Assembly (NCBI RefSeq): GCF_036669915.1
Contig: NC_089319.1
Location: forward strand, 12,759,971 to 12,823,970
Direction: 5' to 3'
Length of the DNA: 64,000 nt
Source of the DNA: Pocillopora verrucosa
Lineage: Eukaryota; Cnidaria; Anthozoa; Scleractinia; Pocilloporidae
The notes below the pieces were generated by a model. That model worked only from the letters and a program-made list of their open reading frames with translations, ran no database searches and was not told the DNA's origin. Shown here one piece after another: positions 1-10,656 of this stretch; the stretch's first letter is position 1, and every line of letters starts with the position of its first letter. Both the position numbers and the translations under genes were made by a program.

Positions 1-2
1 CA

Positions 3-1637
3 GTACATTTAGATACTACTTTTTATATTAATAGAATTACTCCCACTATAGAGAATTTTTCTTTGAATTGGGATATAGTTAGAGATGTTTTGAAGTCTAT
101 TAATCCAAACAAAGCAGTAGGCCCTGATAATATTTTTCCTAAAGATCTTAAATTGGCACAGGACTCTGCTATTCAGGGTCTGCTAGAGGTGTTCAAAAAA
201 AGCATGGACTGTTGTAAGTTCCCTCAACAATGGAAGGAGTCATTAGTTACACCTGTTTTTAAGAAAGGGAACAGGCTGGATCCTAACAATTACCGACCTA
301 TATCCTTGCTTAGTACACCAGGAAAGCTTCTTGAGAAGGTAGTGTGTGACTCACTTGATGATCACATGTTATCCAATGGCATTCTCACAGATAGACAATG
401 GGGATTTAGGAGGGGCTATTCAACGGAGAGCCTCCTCCTTCATCTCACTGAGTCCTGGGGGAGTGCCCTGGATAGAGGCCATAAGGTTGGAGTCTTATTC
501 ATTGATTTCCGCAAAGCTTTTGATTGTGTCAACCACAGTATTCTTACTGAGAAACTCAAGGCTGTTGGCTTGGCAGGTGATATGTGGAAATGGATCAATG
601 ACTATCTCTCCAACCGTGTACAAGGGACTAGTGTAAGTGGGTCTAGATCTGATAGAATCCCCATTAGAGCTGGGGTCCCTCAGGGATCCTTACTAGGACC
701 AAGATTGTTTGCATCTTATGTTAATGACCTCCCTGAATCTATTACCAGTGGAGAAGTCTATATGTATGCTGATGACACAACAATATATGTAGTAGGGAAT
801 ACTGTTGATGAAATAACAACAGGGTTACAGGCTGTTTTGGACCAGGTTAATTCCTGGTGTCTTAGTAACAGATTGATTCTACATGAAGGTAAATCCGAGG
901 CAATGGTCTTAAGTACTACCCCCTTCATAGGTCCTTTGAAACAGCTGAAGTGGGGTATGGACACCATTCGGTATGTGTCCTCCACCAATTGCCTTGGGGT
1001 TACAATTGATGATAAACTCTCTTGGTCTCAGCATGTTGCATTGGCTAGATCTGCATTTAATGCCAAAGTTAAAATGTTGAGACGTATAAATTTCCTATGT
1101 ACATCTATCTTGGAGACTTTTTACTATAGGATAGTTATACCAAGTGTTCTATATGGAATTGCAATTTGGGGGTCTGGATCCAAGCTTAAAGATCTAGAAA
1201 TGATTCACATCAGGGCTGCCAGGCTAATTCATAAGATACCAAATAGTTTTGGGGATAATGATGTACTTTCTAAGGTTGGCTGGATGCCTTTAGAGTATTT
1301 TTATAAGCTACGTATCTTAACTATTACATATAATGCTTATTATAATTTAGGGTTGCGGGAAATTAATTGTTTGGTGACCAAGAACTCTAACAGTTATAAC
1401 CTAAGGAAATCCCTGAATGTTGTACTTAATAGGCCCAAAACCGAATTGGGTCGTAGGTCCTTTGCTCATAGATCTGCAGTAGCATGGAATGCACTTCCCG
1501 ATAATGTTAAAGATTCTCCAAATTTATCTATTTTTAAATATAACTTAAAACAATCCAAGCAAACTGTTATGAATATTAATTTTGAAAAGGGAGGTAATGT
1601 TATACAAAACATGAAACCAAATTTTCACTATTACTAA
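3..1637 (+). CDS. Non-LTR retrotransposon reverse transcriptase (5' end outside window)
   Basis: The frame is open from the first bases of the window to a TAA at 1635-1637, so the protein begins upstream and only about 545 residues are seen. It is the C-terminal part of a LINE-type ORF2: the reverse transcriptase copies element RNA at a nicked chromosomal target. Visible motifs (counting from the TTG codon at 63) are NNYRPISLL near residue 76, motif A FIDFRKAFD at 146-154, GVPQGS at 204-209 and the catalytic YADD at 235-238, followed by a thumb-like region and a C-terminal tail (WNALPDNVK) typical of CR1/L2/Jockey-like elements. The endonuclease domain would lie off the left edge. No internal stop is seen, so the copy is young or conserved. 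Clade (CR1/L2 versus another) is inferred from motif style and the short tandem 3' tail. Confidence 0.95.
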   Translation, partial: VHLDTTFYINRITPTIENFSLNWDIVRDVLKSINPNKAVGPDNIFPKDLKLAQDSAIQGLLEVFKKSMDCCKFPQQWKESLVTPVFKKGNRLDPNNYRPISLLSTPGKLLEKVVCDSLDDHMLSNGILTDRQWGFRRGYSTESLLLHLTESWGSALDRGHKVGVLFIDFRKAFDCVNHSILTEKLKAVGLAGDMWKWINDYLSNRVQGTSVSGSRSDRIPIRAGVPQGSLLGPRLFASYVNDLPESITSGEVYMYADDTTIYVVGNTVDEITTGLQAVLDQVNSWCLSNRLILHEGKSEAMVLSTTPFIGPLKQLKWGMDTIRYVSSTNCLGVTIDDKLSWSQHVALARSAFNAKVKMLRRINFLCTSILETFYYRIVIPSVLYGIAIWGSGSKLKDLEMIHIRAARLIHKIPNSFGDNDVLSKVGWMPLEYFYKLRILTITYNAYYNLGLREINCLVTKNSNSYNLRKSLNVVLNRPKTELGRRSFAHRSAVAWNALPDNVKDSPNLSIFKYNLKQSKQTVMNINFEKGGNVIQNMKPNFHYY

Positions 1638-1797
1638 AACTTTATGGTTTACTTGATTTATTCAACTTATAAATTTTATCATATCTGTATTTTATATAAT
1701 TATAGACTAATTAGTTTAGGCAGGTCCACATCAGCTGTAAAGTTGCGCAAATTTTAACCTGCGTTATCAAATAAAGTTATGTATGTATGTATGTATG
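1638..1797 (+). repeat. 3' UTR and ATGT-repeat tail of the LINE
   Basis: About 140 bp of AT-rich sequence follows the reverse transcriptase stop, then AATAAAG and a short tandem tail of TATG units at about 1777-1797 instead of a poly(A). A microsatellite-like 3' tail of this sort is usual for CR1/L2-type elements and marks the 3' boundary of the insertion. Confidence 0.75.
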
Positions 1798-2033
1798 GCA
1801 AATTAGAATAAACTCACGAACCAGTGCGCATTTTATCGTCCTTGGTACTTGTTACACTTCTTTTTGCTTTGCTTTCTGACTGGTCCAGTGCCAAAAATCC
1901 GCGTCCTTGGTCTATATTTTGGTAATGTAGATACAATTTGAAGTCTTCAACTCCACACAGACACAAACTCGTGGTTTTTATTCCAATCTAGTCATTTCTT
2001 CTTTTTTTTTCCATTTTACCTCAGTCTTTGCAG

Positions 2034-3303
2034 CAAGACGTAGAAACAAAAAAAACAATGGTGGAGCTTGACGCGCAAGAAAAAGTAAGTTGAATTTGCA
2101 GTTTGTATTTGCTCAATTGGTACTTTCGGCCTTGCTTGTTTTGTTTTGTTTTGTTTTCGTTTTAATTATTTAGGTATAGACAATAAAATGTTTCGTTCTC
2201 AGTTTTCTGGTATTAGAAACTGAGAAGCTCACTAATGTCAGTAAGATACTAGACGCAAAATTTTTTGTCCGAAGCTACAATTTACAGCATGTATTTTTTG
2301 TTTTTCTTTTTGATTCTTTAACTTCTGAAAATAACTGCACGAGAACTGGACACGAATGACGAACCCAATGGGGGTGGGGTGGGGTGAAGGATGCGAACAT
2401 GAAGAACTTGTCTCCAGTCACTTTTATAAAGTTTGGCTTCCTAAATAAAGGGTCTCAGTTATGGAAAAGCAAAAATAATTTTTCTCTTTTTACTTCACAG
2501 TTGTCCAGATTGCGCCTGCAGCATGAAGAGAAAATAAAAAGTCTTATGCCGGCTTCTCTTCGAGAGGTAAATAAGTGCACTTCGTAATGAGACTCGAACA
2601 TAACTCATCAGGAAATATCTGTTTGTTAGGTGGCTTTTAACCATCTCCACCCTAACACTAGAATACATATTCTCCACGCTGTTCCCTCAACATTTCCCAA
2701 AGTTCTGAAAAGAAGAAATTGGTCAACAATCAATAACTTCTTTAGTTGGTGATCAATTCCTTTTTTCTTGTAACCTTGATTTGTTGATATTGTACTGAAG
2801 GAGAAATTAGATGCTGGTCACCCCAAGGGGTTAAAGGGTTAAGTGATGTATTTCGAAGCTCTGCCACGACTGAATCTGATTTTTCTTAAGGGAGGAGTGT
2901 CGCTCAAGATGATTTCAATTCCAAGTAAATTTAACTCGGATTTGATCAATCAGATTTACCCAAAAGCATCTTGAATACAGACAAATTGTTTCTAGCTTTT
3001 CCAGTGGCTTTTAAATAAACTACATTTTATGAAGCCGATAAGATCATCATTAATGACTTTTAACAGTTTTGAGTCAAGTGAGTTGTGGAATAGCCCCTCA
3101 TTAGGACCGTTCGTATTTCATTAATAATTTTACTATTTCGCCTGTAAAATTACCAGGACCTTGAGGACACCATTGAATCCCTTAGACAGCAGATCTCGGT
3201 GTTACAGTCCCGCACACGGGTGTTACAGGAAGAACTGGATACCAGAAACCAGTTCTCATCGTCTTTTAATGTATCATCGGTTCGTGACCAAGATGAATCA
3301 TAG
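2034..3303 (+). CDS. Last three exons of a coiled-coil protein gene (possibly CEP112-like)
   Basis: Three small exons join in frame. Exon a is 2034-2084 (acceptor tctttgcag, donor gtaagt), exon b 2501-2566 (acceptor tacttcacag, donor gtaaat) and exon c 3157-3303 (acceptor aattaccag), ending in TAG at 3301-3303. All junctions are phase 0. The joined tail is about 87 residues, starting in QDVETKKTMVELDAQEK and rich in heptad-like leucines (SLRQQISVLQ, RVLQEELD), so an extended coiled coil is likely. From memory the C-terminus resembles the centrosomal protein CEP112, but I could not check this. The gene begins upstream of 2034; the LINE at 3-1797 sits in or beyond its upstream intron. The last residues after the coiled coil are serine-rich. 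Exon structure is seen directly; identity is tentative. Confidence 0.62.
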
Positions 3304-3747
3304 CAACTGCTGAAGGGACTCGTCGTGAAACAAAAGAGACCTGGAATTCGTTTTCTAACAAAGCAAAGTGTATTGTATGACAATGTTGTTTCTTCGTCTA
3401 CACTATACCTACTAGAAGCGCTTTCCTTTTCTTTGACCATGCCTTTTTACGCGCAAATCTATCGCAAAAAGGCGAATTGTAATATATGTAAAGTGAATAA
3501 CGAGTGATTTTACGACTGTATGAAATTAATGTAATTTAATCTATTTTATAAACCACTGCGTGAATGATGTCGTTGTTCTTTCGTGTTTTAATGTTTCAAG
3601 GTGTCAAACACTAGAAACCGAGCTTGACTCTTCCCCAATCTGCGCACTAGCCGATGATAGATGTTCCTTGCAAACTAACAACAATCAATCTCCTCTACTG
3701 ACTACACATTAGTAAACATATGCTCCGTACAAATACCTTAAAGGATC
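3304..3747. repeat. 3' flank of coiled-coil gene with a dispersed repeat
   Basis: No gene seen. Positions about 3528-3625 recur at about 60165-60250 (shared TTTTATAAACCACTGCGTG and GGTGTCAAACACT), so this is a dispersed repeat. No convincing AATAAA was found directly after the stop at 3303. Confidence 0.5.
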
Positions 3748-3781
3748 GCTCTGACGAAGGGCTAACGCTCGAGACGTTAGC
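3748..3781 (+). ncRNA. Hammerhead-ribozyme-like core, unit 1 (mutated)
   Basis: The layout matches a short type I hammerhead: stem I strand GCT, core CTGACGA, an unpaired A, stem II GGGC-loop-GCTC, then GAGA where the core needs GAAA, then ACGTT and the closing stem I strand AGC. The GAAA to GAGA change should abolish activity. There is no stem III loop; short hammerhead variants of this kind are known from Penelope-like elements and act as dimers. Confidence 0.5.
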
Positions 3782-3846
3782 TCTTTTACCCTTTACGGTG
3801 GCTAATTTACGTTTACAACTCAGTTAGCACTAAATTACCTGCTATA

Positions 3847-3890
<44 letters not shown>

Positions 3891-3985
3891 AAGCATAGTC
3901 TCAGTGAGGCTGCTCCTTAGGATGTAAGACTGCCGATATCACTAGAAATCACTCTTGACGACAAGCTTTGTCGTTAGAGCGAAGG

Positions 3986-4018
3986 GCTCTGACAAAGGCT
4001 AACGCTCGAAACGTCAGC
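3986..4018 (+). ncRNA. Hammerhead-ribozyme-like core, unit 2 (mutated)
   Basis: Second unit 238 bp downstream of the first and in the same orientation. It keeps GCT...AGC for stem I, the GAAA core and the GTC cleavage triplet, but reads CTGACAA instead of CTGACGA, which removes an essential core G, and has a shorter stem II strand. Probably inactive. Confidence 0.5.
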
Positions 4019-5031
4019 TTTGAAACTCTTAAAGGTGGCCAGTTTACGTTATCAACCCACTTGATAATACCAAATTACCTTGTTATACTCTCCCACCGAT
4101 GCAGCACCACAGTTTCTTTAAAAACTTATCCTCTTTATCTAAGATCACAAGGGCGACATCACTAAAGATTGGTGCCAGTTACGCTAAAAATTGGGCAGGG
4201 GATTTGCTAGTAAGGATTTATCCCCAGCTAAGGATCAACAAATCTGACATTCCAAACACGGTAAGTTATTATTACAAGAAACTATTGAATATTGATAACT
4301 CAAAATGTATCATTAGACACTATACAAAAAAAAAACGTTCACAAATACATAACCTCACCCAATTTGAAACCTCAAAAAACCTAATTACGTGAATAATACA
4401 ACCGTATGGATATTAACAACTACCAGAGCTGAGCTACCGCTTACAACAAGTAAATGCTGTCATACGGATGCTAGAAAAATTTTTTTTTTAAAAGTGACCC
4501 AAAGGAAAAAATTTGGCTGGTAGTCTAGTTTGTAACAATTAAAAAGAAATTTGTCTAAAATCAATCGAAAGTGAGTTTTTTTTTCTGACTGTTATACTAG
4601 AGATCATTCAAATATAGTACCCGAATAACTAAAACCTCCGTGTTTGATTTAGTTCGATCGCCGAACACAGTCGCACTCAGTCCAGCGATTGTTTTAAAAG
4701 AAATTCGTCTAAAATCGATTGATAATGAGTTTTTTCGTTCTGTTACGCCGGAGATCATTGAAAAGGGTCATAACCGAGAAAAGTACTCAAATAACATTGA
4801 AATGGTTCGAATCTATCAATTTTGACTGGCGACGCGAGGAACGAATATCACTTTCAGAATTGGTCACGGTCAATTGGTGAGGATATATTAAAACAACCGT
4901 TGCACAGTTCTAACTCCGTTTTTGTGACACATCATCTCATATACAGCAGCACTTAGTCAAATTTGTAGGTCACGAAATAACCAAGGAATCCAATTTAGTT
5001 GAATAGCGAAGCGCATGTGTTTCCAACTTAC

Positions 5032-5187
5032 CCTTGAGAAGAAGTGGATCTCTTGCCAGTCTTTCTCATTTGACGGAGCCAAATTACGTTGTCCATCTCC
5101 TACTTTTCATCTCCGACGCTTTCCTTATGTGATTTGTATTTTGCATTCTGCAATTTCGTCAAAGGGCGGTGACGCGGTCGATGCCAT
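5032..5187 (-). pseudogene. KDWxxI-family first exon, copy 1 (internal stops)
   Basis: Minus-strand copy of a 52-codon first exon: ATG at 5187, end at 5032 next to a GTAAGT donor, exactly the 156-nt length of the intact copy at 35380-35535. It opens MASTASPPFDEIAECKIQIT and ends NEKDWQEIHFFSR. Codon 21 is TAA and codon 27 is TGA, so it cannot be translated as it stands. Function unknown. Confidence 0.55.
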
Positions 5188-6230
5188 TTCGAAACTGCCT
5201 TAGTACGGAGTTGAACGTATAAGCTATAAGAGAGTCTGAATGAGGTTAACCGACTAGTGATAATGGCGAAAAATAGATCTCACTACCAACAAAACGAAAA
5301 AACAATTACCTAATGGCGACAAGTAAATACCAATTACTATTTTTATTCAGAAAGAAGAGCATTCTAGCTTAGGCGTAGAGGAGTGTCTGAATGGGGTTAA
5401 TCGACTTACGACAAAGGCGAAAAATATAGCTGACTACCGACAAAACGCAAAAAAATTACCGATTAGCGACATGTAAATACTAACCGACAACTGATATAGT
5501 CCAACATTATTGATATTTGTATTCAGGAAAAAGAGCATTCAAGAACAAACGGCCATATTATGGGTATATTTTTGAAGGCAGATTTTAAAAGTTCATGTCT
5601 CTGTTTGCACTGAAAATTGCTCTGCCTTTCTCTTTCAAAAGCTTCTGCAATTTTCTTTCAAATGAAACTGTCAGTATTTTCATTGTGAAAAGGCTAAGAT
5701 ATTGTTGATAAATGTAGGAAATCGACTTTCGTTTTAGATATCGACCTTCAATCAACCTCTCAGATTAAAACAAACAAACAAACAAAGTTTTGCGAAAGGC
5801 TTGAAGTACTCTGGCTATGAAACTCTTAATCTAAAGAGTAAATAACTGAGAAGCGGTCTTACAACACGCTTCACACCGCAGAACAATGATAACATCTGTT
5901 AGCTGCTGTTCTCGCTTCATTTTCATTGCAGAAAAATTTTTTTATCTCTTTCATATTATCAGTCGCTGATGTTCATGTTCGTTTACTTATTTTACACGAC
6001 CAAATATGTCACATCACGCCATCAAACTTTTATCGGCAAACAGCAGCCAATATACCGTGGGAAAAGGAAAGATAAAATTTATTCCTTTTTCGAACAGATG
6101 CCTTTGCATATATGTTCTTTTTTTTTCCTTTTTTTTATTCATTTATTCTTGTTGAGTTAATTCAGTTCGAAGCAGATGTTCATCAATAGATTGAGGATGT
6201 CGAAAGATAAATTATTCAAACTCTTCGGTC

Positions 6231-6720
6231 TACAGTCGACTCTCGCCCTTCGGACAACTCGATCGTTATTACGGACATCACGTCTTGGGGACAAGAGCCA
6301 GTCCCCTTGCGAAAGGCACAAAGAAATAACTGAAATAAACTCCCGTCAGTACGGACTCTCGCTATTACGAAAATGCGAACTCTTTTATGCTCCCAAGCGC
6401 AACGTTTTACTTATTTTTTCCTCTCGCTATAGCAGACACCTCGTCCCAAATCCTGGCTCACATAATATAAAGCGACATTACGATGAAGGAAAATAAAGAA
6501 CCCATTTTTCAATTGAGTGCAAACTTGAGAATTTCCTGCTTACATCCGTATCTTTTTTCCGTTTCGTTAGAAACTTAATGCAGGCTCAGTAACATATTAT
6601 TTCATATGTTCAGAGACAAACCGATATTTCTTTTCTCGCGTACCCCGCCATTTCGGACTCTCGCTTATGGACACTACATCTCCCCCCCGAGGGTGTTCGC
6701 AATAACGGAAGTGGACTGTA
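6231..6720 (+). mobile_element. Tigger/pogo-like MITE, copy A
   Basis: The ends are inverted: TACAGTCGACTCTCGCCCTT at the left and, read on the other strand, TACAGTCCACTTCCGTTATT at the right. Ends of the CAGTCGACTCTCG...GGACACC type are usual for Tc1-mariner/pogo-like elements with TA target sites. No transposase frame is present, so it is a non-autonomous copy of about 490 bp. A second copy is at 54767-55190 and a truncated one at about 56470-56700. Confidence 0.6.
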
Positions 6721-6789
6721 ATATTAATTAAATCCATCAGGCTTGCTTTTCACAATCAATTAATCATTAACAGAAAAGTAAACCATTCA

Positions 6790-7700
6790 AGCTGGATACA
6801 GCTTTAAAGTTAAGTGTATCTCAGGTTTTTCAAAAAGCAACTTTTACAGTGTAGAGGAAGTGTCCAACGCTTATAAATACAAAGAAAGAAGACGGTAAAG
6901 GGTATTGACAAACTTGTGCACTTCTTCCAAAACATCTTTCCAGGTAACTTAAGATTATCAATAGCTGGCATATCTTGCTTTGCTAAAATACTGGATTCAC
7001 TTTCCTCTTTAAGCCCCTGTAGAATTTTTGCGCAAAAGCTGCAGCTTTGAATGATCTTGAAATGTAGGAGAAATAGTTCGATTCAATTTTTTTACCGACG
7101 TAATTTTACTGTGGAAAGGGTAGGACATCTTAACAACAATCAACAATTATTATCACAGTTGGTGAAGTTTAAGGCTTTAAAAGCAATCTGAGAAGCATGC
7201 GGAGGCGAAAGCTGGTAAGTGGCAAGTGAGATAGAAAGTTAACAGAGGGCTCGAATTGTCAGAGTAAAATGTTTCGAGACTTCGGTTGTTTCTCTAAACT
7301 TCGCTCCATATCATGATATGAGAAGCGACAACAAGGGACTTTCCTTTGAAATAGATCTTGACTATGTCATTCTTTAGTCTGTCCACCGCTGTATGTTTCG
7401 TTTCAGTCAACTAAGCGAGAGGCCCAAAGTGAGCGCGCGATGGTCTGTAATAAAACATAAGTCTGTGAACTAATTAGTCGAGCTTCTGATAATTCATACC
7501 ATGAGAGTCGCACAAACATATGAAACATGTTTCTAAACCTAGGAAAATGCCCTACACCGCTTTAAATTCTGTTATTCTGTTATATCTAATTGACTTAAAA
7601 AAAAAGCAAGTCTGTCCAGAGTGAATTTTGCATTCTCGGTTGCGCCAAAGACCATTCTTTGCAGGCGGAACCGCATGGGTTGAAAACCCCGAGGCTCCAC
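6790..7700 (+). repeat. Left arm of an inverted pair flanking GPCR gene 1
   Basis: This stretch recurs in reverse orientation at about 14320-15330. Shared landmarks include the sequence around the AAGGGACTTTCCTTTGAAAT region (7335-7440 versus 14570-14690), GTTACCTGGAAAGATGTT-like sequence (6940 versus 15130) and the stretch near AAAGCTGTATC (6805 versus 15280). No coding sequence seen. Confidence 0.65.
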
Positions 7701-7703
7701 AAC

Positions 7704-8748
7704 TATTGACGGTTGATGGTTAATTTTTTTGGCCGATTTTGACGGTTGACAGATAATTTTTAAGCCTTATGACGATTGAAATTAAATTTCAGAGCCTTTG
7801 ATGGTTAACAATTATAAGAAGATATCTTTCCCTGAGTAAACAATGTATAATGAATGTTATGTTAGTATCCTACGCACCTTTAGGATTCCCTTTCATTGAA
7901 ATGTTACGTAAGTATCTCGCACACTTTCTGAATCCTCATTCATTCGATTGGAATTTTACTGTTTCCCTTACTTTTAGTATTTTTAGCACGGATTAAAAAG
8001 GTCTTTGCTTTGGAAGGAATCATTTATATGCTTACGAAAACTCCCATTGATGCGTTTAACGATAAAAGCTATCGACAGGTTTCGAGACATGATCTAAGCG
8101 TGATCTCAGTTCTTGTCGAACGGCAGTAGTGGTGCGTAGTTCAGTGTGCAAAGACAAGTATCAACTCATTAGCTTATTTACTTATTAAAATGATTTCAAA
8201 CTGCCGGTTTTATAGGAGAAAATCAGACGGTGAGAGTGAAACTGAGCATCTTTGAAAATCTGAAGACTAGCTTACCGTTCCAAAGATTCTTTCAGATCTA
8301 AAACTGTTGGTAGCGACCGGCTAAAATAGAGAGCTTCTTTAGGCCGTTTAAATGTTGATATTCATTTGCATTTTGATGGTTGACAGTAAAAATACATCCT
8401 TTCTGACGGCTGACAGGTAAATTTTGAGCCCCATAACGGCTGATGGTTAAAACTCATTAAGACTGTCTCTCATTGCAGCGGCTGTTTTATAATTAAAACA
8501 ACTTTTATTCCTACAAGTTTTTTAATTTTCCGGAAGGTTTTCCGACCCGACTGATTTTACAAAATGAACCAAACTTAGAACAGGTTAGAATCGTAAAAGT
8601 GCACAAGATACTAACCTAACATTCATTATTTATTGATTACGTATAAAAATATATCTTCCTAATAAATGTCAACCGTCAAAGGCCCTGACATTCAATCGTC
8701 AACTGTCAAACCTAAAAAGAAATTATCCGCCAACCGTCAAAGCTATCT
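7704..8748. mobile_element. Fold-back MITE built from GACGGTTGAC repeats
   Basis: Short motifs TGACGGTTGACGGTTAA recur at 7707-7800 and 8360-8450 and in reverse complement at 8668-8745, so the segment starts and ends with the same repeat in opposite orientation. No frame codes for a transposase. A shorter relative lies at about 56810-56950. Confidence 0.5.
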
Positions 8749-8810
8749 CCCATTAAGATCCTCTTTCGAGGAGAACGGAGGATAGATCAGTCGTGGCTCA
8801 CCCGGTATAA

Positions 8811-10335
8811 AAGCGGCGGGGGGGTGGGGGGGGGGAGCAATAGAAAATTGACTACCAACTGAGGGGAGAATGCTAAGAACATTACAGAGACTTAGGGGGA
8901 ATCAGGATAATTCTCTCCTGGGTAACAGCCGGTTTCGCTACTTGTCGAGTTCGCTACATGTTCGCTACTAACATGCCGAATTCGCTGCTTAGTTCATCCT
9001 ACCATTCTATCATTCTACTTCCACGACATTTTAGAACCAACTTCTTTTTTTAAAGAAATGTGCCTTATTCAACCCGAAATGGGCGCCATGTTTTAACATA
9101 TTATCGTGAAATGAAACAGCGGCATTAACAAGAGAGAGAAAGCACAAACCAGTAAAGAAGAGTCAAAATTATTAATTTTACAGCATTTTCTTTATTATTA
9201 AACTATATATTTCAGAGTCTATATGCATGCTTAAAAGATTTCTACTCAGAGTAATGTAAACGAATTGAATCCAGGGGTACCGAATTTAGGCGAGAACACA
9301 GCACTTGAAGAGCGTATTACGTAACTTTTGATTATCATATATGTGAGAGATTATTCAGCGTTAATTGATTTCCGGTTGATTTTTTGCGATAAGTGACAGA
9401 TGATTGAACAATAGGATCATATTATATATTTAAAATGAGAGAGACCAGAGCGTGAGACAGAGAACGGTGAGACGAGAGAGAGGGAGGTTAAGTTGATTTT
9501 ATAAAATAAAACGTGAAGTTTCGGAACATAGCAGATTCTTTAGTCTCATTTCCGACAATAAAATCTTACTTTGATTACAATGATTATATAAAATCCTAAA
9601 TCCTACTAAACTAGGCATTGAAACCTAGGCTATCTATGCACGCTATAAAAGCTGTTTACTTAATTCACTTATTATTAGGAAAATATCGTAGAAAAACTAC
9701 GGTTTCTGGCAATTCATCGGAGGTTCCATGATGGATGATTCGTCTTGAATGGCAACATCACCATTTTAAAACAAAAATAAGAGATTATTTAGAGGTGTGT
9801 TAAACAGAAAAGTCATCTACCATTAAAGTTTACCATTAAAGAAGACACAGGCTAATAAAACTTTTCACTGAGAATGCTCATGGTAAGTTTTAGCGATGGA
9901 TTATACAGTAAACTGAGTACAGTTATCTTTGTGAAAATCGAGCTCCGATGAGTATTACATTTAAAAACGGCAACTTTCTACTATCAGGGAGATTATAAAT
10001 CGTCGACTGGAATGAATCGCTTTGAGTCGAACGAGGGTTGGACTCTGACGACTCAAGAATTTCGGCTGACGCATTTAGTCATAGATATTCTGTAACTCTC
10101 AACTGACCTCTAAAAACGGCAATCACGCAGGTAGAAGTATAAATTACTGATATTGCTAGTGGATTTATGTTTAAAAGAGAAATTAAAACTGTGAATTAAC
10201 AGAGGCAGCGAATTCAGCATGTTAGTGGCGAACTCCAACGTAGCGAACTCGACGAGTAGCAAAACCAGCATAAAGCCTCTCGTGACACAACCAAAATCCT
10301 TCAGCATCCCCCCCTCCTCCCCCTCCCCGGCGATA
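8811..10335. mobile_element. Inverted-repeat element specific to copy A, G-rich ends
   Basis: Positions 8928-8991 pair with 10207-10272 as an imperfect inverted repeat of about 64 bp (shared GTCGAGTTCGCTAC, ACTAACATGC, GAATTCGCTGC). Just outside are a G run at about 8816-8840 and a C run at 10310-10328, extending the symmetry. The interior codes for nothing I recognise. The segment is missing at the matching point of copy B, which supports insertion. Confidence 0.5.
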
Positions 10336-10656
10336 ATTAATGATCGGCTCCTAAAATAGATAGGATTATTTTCTTCATTCTACGGTTCTGTGAAAAGATG
10401 TAATGGCCAAAAGTGTTCATCAATGAATCAAAAAACAGTTGGAAACAATTCACTGCAATTGCTGAGTACGAAGAACGAGAACCACCTTATCTTACCTTGT
10501 ATAACTGATTTTGAGGTTAAAGAAATATGCTTTACTTTGCACCGTTAATTCGTGGTTAAAATTATGTTTTTGGATTAATTTGTAACATTATTCTCAGCTT
10601 TGTTTCAGGTTTAAACCACAGTAAAACGACGCTTAAAACTTTCGATCACTCAGTGA

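Larger units (their letters stand above)
3748..4132 (+). repeat. Head-to-tail pair of ribozyme-bearing units
   Basis: Each unit starts with the hammerhead-like core and continues into the same roughly 115-bp tail (TTTACG, then AAATTACCT, then CTATACTCTCCCACCGA and GCAGCACCACAGTTTCTTT), seen at 3782-3895 and 4019-4132. A related tail in reverse orientation follows the 27.4 kb core. Direct repeats of ribozyme-bearing units are typical of Penelope-like element ends and of retrozymes. Confidence 0.6.

Noticed and set aside
3748..3781. Reading the GCTAACG...CGTTAGC inverted repeat as a simple terminator-like hairpin
   Set aside because: The conserved CTGACGA and GAAA blocks and the stem I pairing are explained better by a hammerhead core; a bacterial-type terminator has no meaning here.
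5969..6496. Plus ORFs of 63 and 106 codons
   Set aside because: They overlap the Tigger-like MITE and its flank; the matching frames in copy B (54456-54701, 56426-56614) diverge, so coding is not conserved.
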